Shown here: positions 9,747 through 17,909 of the stretch, in pieces
Position numbering within the stretch: the first letter of the stretch is position 1
Layout: every line of letters begins with the position of its first letter
Assembly: GCA_902765485.1 (NCBI GenBank)
Contig: CACWZZ010000018.1
Span: 1 to 60,893, forward strand
Length of the DNA: 60,893 bases
Direction: 5' to 3'
Source of the DNA: an uncultured Bacteroidales bacterium
GTDB taxonomy: Bacteria; Bacteroidota; Bacteroidia; Bacteroidales; Paludibacteraceae
Notes under the pieces: model-generated
What the model was told of the DNA's origin: nothing
The model's input: only the letters and a program-made list of their open reading frames with translations
Database searches by the model: none
Program-made: the position numbers and the translations under genes

Positions 9747-11519
9747 TTATTCGAATTCAACATTATAGATGTTACCTGCCTGCCATGTCAGATCAACCGA
9801 GAAGCCGAGTTCCAGTTGCGGTGTACGGAGATCAGGCAGGGTGTTGTATGCCTTGCGGAGGTCCTTCAGCGTCAAGTTAGCCGTAGTGGTGAAGTCCTGC
9901 TTGAATACCTGACCAGAGGTCTTTGTAGCGGCTGCCGGATCCAACTCTGCAACTACATAGAATTTACCATGCAGCGGGATTAATTGGTTATCATAGCCAT
10001 AGAAGTCACGAACTTCATTCTGGAGCTCTACTGCGATACGTACTTTGCTAGAAGAACCTGCAGGAGAAGCAAGAACCAAAGTATGGTTAACATCAGAAAG
10101 AGATGTAGTAGCCTTCATAGTTGGACTATTCATGTTCTTGTCATAGATGGTGTACTCTGTACCTGCAGCGGTGCTGTTGAACTGATAGTCAACAGCTTGC
10201 TGACCACCTACGAACACAGCCTTTACAGGGAAACCTGCAGAGCAATTAACAGTAGGATGAGGGATTGACGAATTCGGTGCACCTACTGCTAAATCGGTAT
10301 TGTCTTCCAAAGAAGTTTCTTTCAATTTAACAGCTACATCCAGACGAGCAACTGCGAAGTTAACGGTATCCTTGATAGCTACCGCACGGGTCTTCGAGTT
10401 AACGGAAACAGGATCCGTGTGAGCGGCAAGAATAGCATCCCAGTCATTAGCTCCTTCATACATCGTTTTCTTCGAGGTATTCGAGGTCTTGATCGTAGAG
10501 TTAACAAAATACCACAAAGAAGCCGGATAAGTGAAGTTTTCCGGTTTAGTCATGTTAGGATAGTCACCCTCGGTAAACGTATGACTCGACGTAACATATT
10601 TGATGCTGATAGCGCCGTCCGGAAGACTAATATTTTCCGGGAATTTACGGATTTCAGATACCAGTATTACAGAATCATTTGCATCCACCGTAGCATAAGT
10701 AGCATTGGCAATAGCTGTACGGATGTTAGTAGCCAGAGTAGAAGAAGCAGCCAGAGGCTTGAGCGATCTGTTCAGGTCGGTCAGCATGCGAGACACTCCA
10801 AACGAAGACAGATATTTCAGCTCAGAAAAGGTCTTGAACATCGCTGCCATTGCGGCATTTTCTCCATCTGTATATTCATACCATGCTTTGGGTGTTGGTG
10901 TTGCTCCGTCGTTAGCTACAACGATGGTATTCAGGTATGCCAGCAGTTTGCCACCCGCCGTCCCGGTTTCAAGTCCTTTTGTCCGATAATTTGTTCCTGA
11001 ATGGATAGGTACCAGAGTGAATTGAATGTCTGAGGGATTGCCGGTAGTAATACCAATGGTGTCCAATACTCCTACATTGAATTTTTTAGCCGTATCTGTC
11101 TGCTCTACATTCGCCTGAGCATAGAACAAGAACGAGCTGGTGTTCAAAGGAATAGATACATCCTCATACAGTTTTGCACTGGAAGCAGCCTTTAATTCAG
11201 TACCTCCAAAAGCAGCCAAACGGATGTTGGAAGACAAACGCGTTTCACTGGTCGTGATCTTGCCCTGCTTTGCAAACGGAATAAGAATAACATCTTTCAT
11301 TCCTGTGAAATTGCTTGTCTCTTTCAGCACACTAGTACTCGGCATGCGGCGAGCACCATTGCTGACTTGACCAGGCATCGCAATAGAGAATTGGGTTTTA
11401 ACCACCTCCTGTTGCTTCTGCGGGGCATTTTGGTCGCCTTTACATCCTGTGAAAGCGACTGCGCTTGCCAGCAACGCTGCGCAAGCGATAAATGTCATTT
11501 TTCTCATACTTTTTAACAT
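9747..11519 (-). CDS. Mfa1-like major fimbrial subunit (type V fimbrillin)
   Basis: A 590-residue lipoprotein-type precursor: a basic start with Met at 1, 5 and 8 (MLKSMRKMTF), a hydrophobic core, lipobox AFTGC, then a linker carrying GARRMP, a plausible arginine-specific maturation site before the first strand. The following VILIPF segment and the long beta-rich body fit the fimbrillin N-terminal and Mfa1 C-terminal domains. In the family, the lipidated precursor crosses to the surface, is cut after Arg and polymerises by strand exchange. Codon use is more A+T-rich and repetitive than in the neighbours. An 18-unit heptamer array lies 84 bases upstream, between it and the OmpA-like gene. The exact start among the three Met codons is uncertain. 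Confidence 0.75.
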   Translation of the reverse strand: MLKSMRKMTFIACAALLASAVAFTGCKGDQNAPQKQQEVVKTQFSIAMPGQVSNGARRMPSTSVLKETSNFTGMKDVILIPFAKQGKITTSETRLSSNIRLAAFGGTELKAASSAKLYEDVSIPLNTSSFLFYAQANVEQTDTAKKFNVGVLDTIGITTGNPSDIQFTLVPIHSGTNYRTKGLETGTAGGKLLAYLNTIVVANDGATPTPKAWYEYTDGENAAMAAMFKTFSELKYLSSFGVSRMLTDLNRSLKPLAASSTLATNIRTAIANATYATVDANDSVILVSEIRKFPENISLPDGAISIKYVTSSHTFTEGDYPNMTKPENFTYPASLWYFVNSTIKTSNTSKKTMYEGANDWDAILAAHTDPVSVNSKTRAVAIKDTVNFAVARLDVAVKLKETSLEDNTDLAVGAPNSSIPHPTVNCSAGFPVKAVFVGGQQAVDYQFNSTAAGTEYTIYDKNMNSPTMKATTSLSDVNHTLVLASPAGSSSKVRIAVELQNEVRDFYGYDNQLIPLHGKFYVVAELDPAAATKTSGQVFKQDFTTTANLTLKDLRKAYNTLPDLRTPQLELGFSVDLTWQAGNIYNVEFE

Positions 11520-11602
11520 TTTTTTTGTTAATAATTAAGTTAATTTAATTGTTTTGTTTTCTGTTTTAATTTCTGTTTCGTATTTTATATATTTGTGATT
11601 AG

Positions 11603-11728
11603 TATTCAGCATTCAGCCGTCAGAGGTCAGCCATCAGACGTCAGCTATCAGCCGTCAGAGGTCAGAGGTCAGCCATCAGACGTCAGCCATCAGAGGTCAG
11701 CCATCAGCTATCAGCCGTCAGAAGTCAG
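11603..11728 (+). repeat. NNNTCAG heptamer array, 18 units (intergenic)
   Basis: 126 bases made of exactly 18 in-register 7-mers such as ccgtcag, aggtcag, ccatcag, acgtcag and ctatcag. It fills the spacer between the OmpA-like gene and the fimbrillin gene. Relative to those minus-strand genes it lies in the stop-rich (CTGANNN) orientation and is correctly outside their coding regions. Confidence 0.97.
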
Positions 11729-11746
11729 AGGGCTGAGGGCTTGTTT

Positions 11747-13300
11747 CTACTTTCGTTCGATGGAGACTTTGATGTAGCCTAAGTTACGCATGATGTGGCG
11801 CAGTTCGTCGCGCATGTAGCGATAGGTAGCTCCTCCGTGGAGCGCTTTGATCTTCCGCTCGCGCGCCTCCAGATCCGGCTCTTCGTCCATGATTGCAAAC
11901 ACTTCGTCGCGTCCCACAAATTCCACTTTCTCCAGTCTCTCGCGCAACTCCGTCCAGCTCTCGCCACCGTTCGTTACGGTGAAGAGGCTGTCCGCTAACT
12001 GCGGATAGGTTGCCTGCATATACCTTTTAATAGTCTGCGCACGTGCGCCTGCCAGGCGTGTGTTATATGCCAGACGTCCGTCGAAGGAAGCAAAGCCCGT
12101 TACGTCGATATGCGAGATCCGCAGCGTGGTATCCTCCAGGATCTCTCCGATGGCATCCATGATACCGCTCATCAGCTCCTCGTTCTCCAAGAAGGAGCGG
12201 TCCATCTTAGACACATCGACATCGAAATAGAGGTAACCGTTCTTCGGTCCGAGGCTGATTACCATGTGCGATACCTCTTCCTCCACCTCGTACTCCGGTT
12301 CGGTCGGTTCAGCCGGTTCCGGCTCCGGTTCGGTCTTGGCAATCGCTTTGTCCTCCTCCGGCTCCACAGGCACTACCGGTACTACCGGTTCGGTCTTCGC
12401 GATAGCCGTTTCATCCTGAGCCGGTGCCTCATGCTCCGGCGCACGCTCTTTGTCGCCCGGCGCCGGCTGCGCCGTTGTGTCTGTTGCTTGCGCCAGTTCT
12501 TCCGCGGCTTCTTCCGTAGCCGCAGCAGCCGCAGCAGCCGCCGTAGCCGCCGTAGCAGCCGCCGTAGCCAGTTTCTCGCAGTCGCAACGACGTGCGAGCG
12601 ATTCCTCGTCGCCGTCCAGAGGCACCACGAGGTTCACGCCCACTTTCGGAAGTACCAACCAACGTCCACCGGAAGCCGTCTTGTCGCCGCAATGCTTGCA
12701 TTCAAACCGGTCATACCAGCTGTATCCGGCATCGACACCACCCTCCAGTTCGATACTGAAATGCGGAGAGATCGGGAAATGCCAACCACCGCTGGCGCCC
12801 GCCATGATGGCGTCGCCTTGGTAACGACCGTCCTTCACCTCTTTGTACATCCAGCTCACCGGGTACGCGTCGCCCGCGACATTATAATGAGCGTACGCGA
12901 CATTAACCGATACGAAGCCGCGGTTGAACACATTACAGAACCAATATCGGGGAGCGATGCTCGCCATGATATGACGCCATTTGGGGAATTTCTTATCGTC
13001 CAGCGGGAAGGGATTGAAACCGACGCCCAGCTCAAGACTCCATTTGGGAGCGAGCTTGATCTCCAGCTGGAGGTTCGGCGTAGCCGCCGCGTCATAGAGC
13101 AGATTGTTCTTCAGCGCCACGACCTCTGTCTTCTGCTTCGTTGCCGGAGCTTCCGCTTCCGCGCTGTCCGCGACAGCGGTTGCCGCCGCAGGTGCGCCCT
13201 CGCTGACCTCTGCCGGCTCCTGGGCATATACGGAAAAGCCACCCCAGAACAGGAGTGCCAATACTACGAACCAATATTTTTGTACCTTACTAATCATCAT
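11747..13300 (-). CDS. DUF3575-OmpA-like outer membrane protein of the fimbrial locus
   Basis: I start the protein at the MMISKV Met pair (13300) rather than 16 codons upstream, because a TAATTTTG promoter box at 13318-13325 lies inside the longer frame. A signal peptide ends at VYAQ. After an Ala-rich spacer comes a DUF3575 barrel ('LKNNLLYDAAATPNL', 'APRYWF', 'AGASGGWHF'). Next is a low-complexity Ala/Thr and Pro/Glu linker (about residues 250-340), then a C-terminal OmpA-like peptidoglycan-binding segment ('YFDVDVSKMD', 'DVTGFASFDG', 'NTRLAGARA'). DUF3575 proteins accompany Mfa-type fimbriae in Bacteroidales and probably tie the fimbrial base to the wall. The poly-Ala and EPEPAEPTEPE runs are repeat-prone DNA. 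Confidence 0.75.
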   Translation of the reverse strand: MMISKVQKYWFVVLALLFWGGFSVYAQEPAEVSEGAPAAATAVADSAEAEAPATKQKTEVVALKNNLLYDAAATPNLQLEIKLAPKWSLELGVGFNPFPLDDKKFPKWRHIMASIAPRYWFCNVFNRGFVSVNVAYAHYNVAGDAYPVSWMYKEVKDGRYQGDAIMAGASGGWHFPISPHFSIELEGGVDAGYSWYDRFECKHCGDKTASGGRWLVLPKVGVNLVVPLDGDEESLARRCDCEKLATAAATAATAAAAAAAATEEAAEELAQATDTTAQPAPGDKERAPEHEAPAQDETAIAKTEPVVPVVPVEPEEDKAIAKTEPEPEPAEPTEPEYEVEEEVSHMVISLGPKNGYLYFDVDVSKMDRSFLENEELMSGIMDAIGEILEDTTLRISHIDVTGFASFDGRLAYNTRLAGARAQTIKRYMQATYPQLADSLFTVTNGGESWTELRERLEKVEFVGRDEVFAIMDEEPDLEARERKIKALHGGATYRYMRDELRHIMRNLGYIKVSIERK

Positions 13301-13317
13301 GTGTATAAAAAGTGGCG

Positions 13318-13325
13318 CAAAATTA
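13318..13325 (-). promoter_or_regulatory. -7 box TAATTTTG for the DUF3575/OmpA gene
   Basis: The minus strand reads TAATTTTG followed by CGCC, 18 bases before the MMISKV start. It matches the Bacteroidota TAnnTTTG element and excludes the upstream in-frame Met as the start. Confidence 0.65.
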
Positions 13326-13424
13326 CTATTATTTTTCGTATTATACAATAGTATAATCTTCTTTTTTACGCAAAGTTGAGAAAAATACGCACTTTTTTAC
13401 GTATTATCGAAAACAACCGTTCCC

Positions 13425-14636
13425 TTAGGACGGGAATTGTGCGCTCCATTCGGTAGGGGTCATTCCTGTTTCGCGAGCGAAGACGCGTCCGAAGACCGTT
13501 GGCGAAGAGAAGCCGCAACGGTCGGCAATCTCTTGTATCTTCAGCTCCGGCTGTTCGCGCATCAGACGCTTTGCTTCTTCGATCCGGTAATTCGTGACGT
13601 ACTGGTAGAAAGTGCAGCCGAAAGCACTATTGATCAGTTGGGAGAGATAGGTTCTATTGAGCGGCAGAATCCGCTGGAGATCCGTGAGACGGAAGTCCTT
13701 GTTCAGATACGGTTTCTCCGTCTGCATCCAACGTTCCAAAGCCCCGGCATAAGAGGAACTGTCGGAAGCAGGAGCATCGTCCTTCTGCGCCGCATTAGCG
13801 GAGACTGACTCCGGAGACGGCTCCATAGCGGGAACGGCGTCCGGCTTCGTTTCATTTTCCTCCTCGACCCAAGGGTTGGGACGGAAGACGATCTGGTCCG
13901 TGCTATACAAGATCATGAAGAAAAGGAACCATTGCTGGGTGAAGAGCCGCGTGGTATATTTGGCATAGAAGAGGAAACAGAGCGATCCACCGGCTATCAC
14001 CAGCATGATAATATACCGCACGATCCACTGGACGTCGATATTCTCCATGGAGCCGTAGTTATCCTCTATATATTTGTGGTAATCACGCACATACGAACCT
14101 ATCATCGCCAGCAGTACAAAGGGGTACGCCGCCAGAAGCCATCTCAGATCGACGTTCGGCAGGAAGGCATCAACCGTTCCGACGATGAGCACAGGCACTA
14201 ACTGGACACAGGCACGCCAGAAATTGAGCCATCCCGGGCGGAGCGCTTCGGTCAGATAGACCATCAGCAGCCATCCCAACACATCCCCCAACACGAACTC
14301 CCAGTTCGAAGGAGACAAAAAGTTCTCCGGATCGTCCGGTTCGCCATAGTTAATGATCTCAAACACCATATTAATGACCAGCAAGACCGTCCACGCGATC
14401 AACGCGTACGCGCTCACTCTGCGCAGACGCAACCCCTCGCTATGCTTCATCAACGACCACGCGCCTATTCCGCAGATCACCAATAGTGCTGTTCGCTGAA
14501 AAGGACTGATCACATTGAGATACAACTGCGTCGGAATAAACTGCGAGAAATAGTAACTCGCTACAACCGCAGCCAGCAACAAAATACCGAAGATGAACTC
14601 CGATTTATATTCTTGGTAGTATCTACGAAGAGTCAT
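13425..14636 (-). CDS. Membrane-bound AraC-family transcriptional regulator
   Basis: 403 residues. The N-terminal ~240 residues hold about seven hydrophobic helices. A soluble linker rich in Glu/Pro/Ser follows, and then a C-terminal AraC DNA-binding domain with two helix-turn-helix units ('LNRTYLSQLINSAFGCTF' and 'IQEIADRCGFSSPTVFGR', then the family's 'ARETGMTPTEW' ending). Membrane-tethered AraC proteins of this shape are common in Bacteroidota. Its position directly upstream of, and co-oriented with, the fimbrial locus suggests that it controls it; this is inference. A run of eight G (minus strand) lies between the presumed ribosome entry region and the ATG. Confidence 0.85.
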   Translation of the reverse strand: MTLRRYYQEYKSEFIFGILLLAAVVASYYFSQFIPTQLYLNVISPFQRTALLVICGIGAWSLMKHSEGLRLRRVSAYALIAWTVLLVINMVFEIINYGEPDDPENFLSPSNWEFVLGDVLGWLLMVYLTEALRPGWLNFWRACVQLVPVLIVGTVDAFLPNVDLRWLLAAYPFVLLAMIGSYVRDYHKYIEDNYGSMENIDVQWIVRYIIMLVIAGGSLCFLFYAKYTTRLFTQQWFLFFMILYSTDQIVFRPNPWVEEENETKPDAVPAMEPSPESVSANAAQKDDAPASDSSSYAGALERWMQTEKPYLNKDFRLTDLQRILPLNRTYLSQLINSAFGCTFYQYVTNYRIEEAKRLMREQPELKIQEIADRCGFSSPTVFGRVFARETGMTPTEWSAQFPS

Positions 14637-14640
14637 TTTA

Positions 14641-14648
14641 CCCCCCCC
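14641..14648 (-). repeat. Homopolymeric G8 tract just upstream of the AraC-type start
   Basis: Eight consecutive C on the plus strand (G on the coding strand), separated from the ATG by four bases (TAAA). It sits in the translation-initiation region of the regulator and is the kind of tract that slips during replication. Confidence 0.8.
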
Positions 14649-14751
14649 GCATTACAATTCGCTGATTCATAATCAGTTGCGCTATTTGTTTGCATTTTTC
14701 CCATTGCGATTATTCCTTCTTCCAAATAGGTTAAGATTTCCTATTTGACTG

Positions 14752-14759
14752 CAAAGATA
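14752..14759 (-). promoter_or_regulatory. -7 box TATCTTTG for the AraC-type regulator
   Basis: The minus strand reads TTTGCACATG, then about 17 bases, then TATCTTTGCAG, a complete Bacteroidota -33/-7 pair. It predicts a leader of about 105 nt before the ATG at 14636. Confidence 0.7.
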
Positions 14760-14853
14760 CTGCTTTTTTTCGACATGTGCAAATTTTTCTGCAATTTATT
14801 GCATTTTTCTTTTGTGGTATCCCGCTGTTCTCCCGCTCTCGTCGTATTAACAA

Positions 14854-14893
14854 CCCACTAATCACCCACTAATCACCCACTAATCACCCACTC
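14854..14893 (+). repeat. 11-base tandem repeat (CCCACTAATCA), about 3.6 units
   Basis: Three exact 11-mers CCCACTAATCA and a partial fourth. The flanking 14660-14850 holds the regulator's promoter and otherwise shows nothing. Confidence 0.9.
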
Positions 14894-14990
14894 ACGAACC
14901 GAAAGAAAGGTGAAAAATGAAAGGAAGAAGGAAGGTGAAAAGTGAAAGGTGAAAGGAGGAAGGAAGGGGGAGGAAAGGGAAAGGAGGAAG

Positions 14991-15089
14991 GGGAAATGCC
15001 GACTGGCAGTCGGCGCAATACAAAGAATCTAACGGCGGCAAAAATGCCACCGAAGGAAACAAAGAGGACGGCGGAGCCGTGCCCGATTC
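14991..15089 (+). repeat. 99-base direct repeat with REP-like palindromes, copy 1
   Basis: Nearly identical to 15186-15284, offset 195 bases. It contains GCCGACT-GGC-AGTCGGC and CGGC-GGA-GCCG hairpins. Copy 1 runs on into GCCCGATT-C-AATCGGGC (15081-15097), while copy 2 diverges after GATTC. Purine-rich GGTGAAA/GGAAGG-type sequence lies before each copy. Open frames here are low-complexity shadows; I see no gene in 14637-15799. Confidence 0.9.
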
Positions 15090-15185
15090 AATCGGGCGCA
15101 AAAGAAGAAAGGGGAGGAAGGAGAAAAATGAAAGGTGAAAGGACGAAGGAAGGGGGAGAAGGAGAAGGAGGAGGAAGAGAGGAAG

Positions 15186-15284
15186 GGGAAATGCCGACTG
15201 GCAGTCGGCGCAATACAAAGAATCTAACGGCGGCAAAAATGCCACCGAAGGGAACAAAGAGGACGGCGGAGCCGTGCCCGATTC
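15186..15284 (+). repeat. 99-base direct repeat, copy 2
   Basis: Second copy of the unit at 14991-15089, differing at about one internal base. The 87-base interval between the copies is an A/G-only-type tract (GAAGG, GGTGAAA and GGAGAAGG runs). Confidence 0.9.
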
Positions 15285-15335
15285 TTTTGTGCGCTTTTTC
15301 GCGTACGGGAGAAAAGTTTAAAAAAACGAAAATGC

Positions 15336-15454
15336 GGCAAGACGGCTACTGATGTAGCCTAATGGATACCGGCTTTTGCCCTCTTGTGAGCAAGCTCCCG
15401 GAGTTCAAAAACCAATACCCATTCCGCACGACTTCAATAAGTCGTCCGTCTGCC
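15336..15454 (-). ncRNA. Cloverleaf-like structured element, copy 1
   Basis: Four stems in the common order. P1 is GGCAAGACGG with CCGTCTGCC. P2 is GGCTAC-TGAT-GTAGCC. P3 is 15361-15378 with 15406-15423. P4 is CGACTT-CAAT-AAGTCG. The apical core CTTGTGAGCAAGCTCC is shared with the other copies. Four C.A/A.C oppositions in P3 become G.U pairs on the minus strand, so the RNA is assigned to minus. No family was recognised. Confidence 0.65.
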
Positions 15455-15486
15455 TTACGAAAATAATAAAAAATAAGAAAAATTTA

Positions 15487-15785
15487 ATCCACAGATTGAG
15501 CAGATTGGACAGATTAATAAAACGGCTAATTAAACGAATTAAGCGAATTAATCATTAGCCCAATTAGCGCAATTAGCCGTTATAATCCCTTCGCGACGCA
15601 TGGTATTTTTGGTATTTTTGTAAGCGAAGCGCATTTTTGTAAGGCGGTAGTACGGCAAATTGATTGCCGGACGGAGCGGGTCAGCAGGGCGACAGGGCGA
15701 GGAGCTCGCTCATCGAACAGACGCACGGCAGGAACGCAATGGCGCATAGAGCGCCGAACCGCCGCATTTTCGATTTACTAATAAC
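15487..15785 (+). repeat. ~300 nt leader-type repeat, copy 2, directly 5' of the CPBP protease gene
   Basis: Plus-strand counterpart of 7205-7510 with the same conserved beginning and end and a divergent middle. Here the hairpins are CGGCA-AATTGAT-TGCCG and GCGAG-GA-GCTCGC. It ends about 15 bases before the ATG at 15800, so both copies point into a coding region. Confidence 0.8.
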
Positions 15786-15799
15786 AAAATTAATATAGT

Positions 15800-16801
15800 A
15801 TGAAACGGAAATTGATACAGATTCTGACGTGGTTGGGGGTGATGGCAGGCCTGACGCTGGTGGCGATGGGAATATGGATCATCGGATGGCGCGGAGAACA
15901 GAGTACGGAGAGTTTGAAATGGTTACAAATGTTGCAAACATGTGCAACATTTTTGCTACCGCCGCTGTTTTGCGCATGGCTGTGGGAGAGCGATCATAAG
16001 CCCTTCCGATGGCTGCAGATGGACCGCGGCGCGAGTTGGCAGATCTTCGCTATCGCTATAGCGACCATGGTATGCGCCATTCCTGCGATTAACCTGCTGG
16101 CGGATCTGAACAGCAGATTCTTAGACTGGTTATTGGCGAATAGTGACTGGTCCAGAGGGACGATCGAATGGATGAAAGCGCGGGAAGAGGAGGCAACGGT
16201 TCTGACGGAGCGGTTCTTGCAAGCAGACAGTTTGGGCGGATTGCTGGTCAATATCGGTTTGATGGCACTCCTGCCGGCTTTGGCGGAAGAGATGAGTTTC
16301 CGAGGGGTGCTGCAGGGGGTGATGAGCCGTCAGACGTCAGCCATCAGCCATCAGACGTCAGCCATCAGCAGTCAGCCGTCAGCCATCAGCCGTCAGAGGT
16401 CAGAAGTCAGCCATGCGGCTATATGGGTGACGGCTTTTATCTTCTCGGCTATACATGTGCAGTTTTATGGGTTTGTGCCACGGATGCTGATGGGCGCTAT
16501 GTTCGGCTACGTGCTGGCATGGACGGGTTCGCTATGGGTACCGATCGTCATGCACTTTGTTAACAACGGCGTTGCGGTGGTGAGCTATCAGATTTCAGCC
16601 GTCAGATGTCAGCCTTCAGATTTCAGCCGTCAGCCGTCAGAGGTCAGCAGTCAGATGTCAGCAGTCAGCCTTCAGCCTTCAGAAACGAGCATCGCCGACA
16701 CGATAGGTGCCGGCGATACATGGTGGGTGGGCTTGATCAGCCTTGCAGCCGTTTGCGGGTTGCTTTGGCTGATTCGAGTATTATCCTGTAATAGTAAATA
16801 A
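15800..16801 (+). CDS. CPBP-family intramembrane protease carrying two heptamer arrays
   Basis: 333 residues with an N-terminal membrane region and the CPBP (CAAX/bacteriocin-processing) motifs: EEMSFRG (E163, E164, R168), the FIFSAIHVQFYGF helix, and HFVNN. These residues form the glutamate/histidine active site inside the membrane. Family members process prenylated or other membrane proteins; the bacterial substrate here is unknown. Two repeat-encoded inserts interrupt it. One of 12 heptamers (about residues 176-204) lies between the EExxxR helix and the next helix; one of 14 (about residues 262-294) lies after the HFVNN helix. Both are in frame and sit in loops, so the enzyme may remain functional. 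It follows the copy-2 leader by 15 bases. Confidence 0.88.
   Translation: MKRKLIQILTWLGVMAGLTLVAMGIWIIGWRGEQSTESLKWLQMLQTCATFLLPPLFCAWLWESDHKPFRWLQMDRGASWQIFAIAIATMVCAIPAINLLADLNSRFLDWLLANSDWSRGTIEWMKAREEEATVLTERFLQADSLGGLLVNIGLMALLPALAEEMSFRGVLQGVMSRQTSAISHQTSAISSQPSAISRQRSEVSHAAIWVTAFIFSAIHVQFYGFVPRMLMGAMFGYVLAWTGSLWVPIVMHFVNNGVAVVSYQISAVRCQPSDFSRQPSEVSSQMSAVSLQPSETSIADTIGAGDTWWVGLISLAAVCGLLWLIRVLSCNSK
16327..16410 (+). repeat. NNNTCAG array inside the CPBP gene, 12 units
   Basis: 84 bases, 12 perfect-register heptamers, encoding SAISHQT/SAISSQP/SAISRQR-type heptapeptides in frame between the EExxxR helix and the next membrane helix. Confidence 0.97.
16585..16682 (+). repeat. NNNTCAG array inside the CPBP gene, 14 units
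   Basis: 98 bases, 14 heptamers (ctatcag, atttcag, ccgtcag, atgtcag, ccttcag and so on), read in frame as SAVRCQP/SDFSRQP/SEVSSQM-type peptide near the C-terminus. Confidence 0.97.
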
Positions 16802-16953
16802 ACAAAGATAAATCCTTTGAGTGCTTTTGAAGCGTTGCTTCTTGCATGCTTAGGAGCCAAAAACTCCTTGTGAACAAGCTCACAGATAGTTTTTGACTCC
16901 TAACCTTGCACTCTTACGAGTTAAGCACTCAAAGCAATAAACAGAAATAAAAA
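16797..16953 (-). ncRNA. Cloverleaf-like structured element, copy 2
   Basis: P1 CTTTGAGTGCTT (16815-16826) pairs perfectly with AAGCACTCAAAG (16923-16934). P2 is GAAGC-GTT-GCTTC. P3 pairs TTAGGAGCCAAAAACT with AGTTTTTGACTCCTAA (15 of 16; the exception is C.A) and carries TGTGA/TCACA inside. P4 is ACTC-TTAC-GAGT. It is flanked by ATAAACAAAGATAAA and ATAAACAGAAATAAA. It fills the gap between two convergent genes. Confidence 0.75.
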
Positions 16954-16997
16954 TATTGTCAAATCAAAGCGACACGCAGAAACACAATGTGTTTTGA

Positions 16998-17729
16998 TTA
17001 CATATCTGCGTCCACGAGGATACGGCCGCAGAACTCGCACGGAATAATACGCTTGCGGGTACGGATGTCCAACTGGCTCTGAGCAGGTATCTTGGCGTGG
17101 CAACCGCCGCAGGAGTCACGCTCGATCTTCACGACAGCCAGACCGTTGCGGGCATTCTTACGAATACGCTTGAAGGCGGTCAGCAGACGATCGTCGATCT
17201 TCTTCTCCAATTCACCGGCTTTGAGCACGAGTGCTTCGGTTTCCGCTTTGGTCTCCGCCAAGATCTGGTCAAGTTCCGAACGCTTCTGGTTCAGATCAAC
17301 GGTACGCTCCTCAATGTCCTTGATCGTTTTCGCTTTCTCTGCCTGACGCGCTTCCAGCTCCGCAGTATAGTGCTTGATTTTGCGCTGCGATGCTTCGATC
17401 TCCAGCTCCTGGTATTCGATCTCCTTGTTGAGATTATCGAACTCGCGGTTGTTGCGGACAGTGTTCTGCTGCTCGCGGTAACGGGAGATAGAGGCGTTGG
17501 CGTTCTCGGTGCGTACGCGGTGGTCCGAGATCTGGGTTTCGCACTCTTTGATGTCATTCTCGATATTGACGAGACGGGTCTTGAGACCTTCCACTTCGTC
17601 TGCCATATCCTTCACTTCCTGGGGCAGTTCGCCCGCGAGGGTACGTAGTTCGTCGATCTTGGAATCGACTTGTTGCAAATCATAGAGGACTTTGAGTTTC
17701 TCCTCGATTGTTAATTCTCTTTTTGCCAT
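16998..17729 (-). CDS. Coiled-coil C4 zinc-ribbon protein (DUF164/CdsZ-like)
   Basis: 243 residues. Residues ~10-190 form a long antiparallel coiled coil (Glu/Lys/Leu-rich heptads). The C-terminus is a C4 zinc ribbon with CGGCH and CEFCGR. This is the usual length and order for the family, found across bacteria and proposed to act as a chaperone or regulator; a firm function is not known. It is transcribed away from Nif3 and DUF5606, which lie upstream on the same strand, the common Bacteroidota arrangement Nif3 then zinc-ribbon protein. Confidence 0.9.
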   Translation of the reverse strand: MAKRELTIEEKLKVLYDLQQVDSKIDELRTLAGELPQEVKDMADEVEGLKTRLVNIENDIKECETQISDHRVRTENANASISRYREQQNTVRNNREFDNLNKEIEYQELEIEASQRKIKHYTAELEARQAEKAKTIKDIEERTVDLNQKRSELDQILAETKAETEALVLKAGELEKKIDDRLLTAFKRIRKNARNGLAVVKIERDSCGGCHAKIPAQSQLDIRTRKRIIPCEFCGRILVDADM

Positions 17730-17754
17730 ATCGCGCGAGCTATCCTCGTAAGCG

Positions 17755-17775
17755 CCATAAAACCCCGTTTTATGG
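17755..17775 (-). promoter_or_regulatory. Perfect 9-bp hairpin in the leader of the zinc-ribbon gene
   Basis: CCATAAAAC-CCC-GTTTTATGG lies 26 bases before the start codon. The surrounding 17730-17880 is G+C-rich and full of short inverted repeats, unlike the A/T-rich spacers elsewhere, and may be a structured 5' leader. No known riboswitch was recognised. Confidence 0.45.
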
Positions 17776-17909
17776 GTAGTTACTCGGATGCTCTCGCTCT
17801 TCGGTCCGCAAACGCTGCGCTGGTTTACGTCCCGAGGTTAGAGAGCGCCTCTTAGCTCGCAAAGAGGGATAAAGTTATTAATTATTTTTAGTTAGTATTC
17901 TATATTTTG

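Noticed and set aside
11603-11728. A CRISPR array
   Set aside because: The unit is 7 bases with no spacers and no cas genes nearby.
12110-13351. A 413-codon plus-strand frame opposite the OmpA-like gene
   Set aside because: It is an Arg/Phe-rich shadow of the Ala/Glu/Pro-coding strand; the minus-strand product has a signal peptide, DUF3575 and OmpA features.
14892-15352. Two overlapping open frames of ~120-136 codons in the repeat block
   Set aside because: Both are low-complexity translations of A/G-rich tracts and of the 99-base duplication, present on both strands.
16815-16934. A tRNA gene (cloverleaf shape)
   Set aside because: No CCA-end geometry, no TTCGA loop and no anticodon arm of tRNA length; the long P3 does not fit.
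16797-16953. A simple intrinsic terminator between convergent genes
   Set aside because: Five similar copies lie in both convergent and tandem contexts with four conserved stems, which is more than a terminator needs; a termination role for P1 is still possible.
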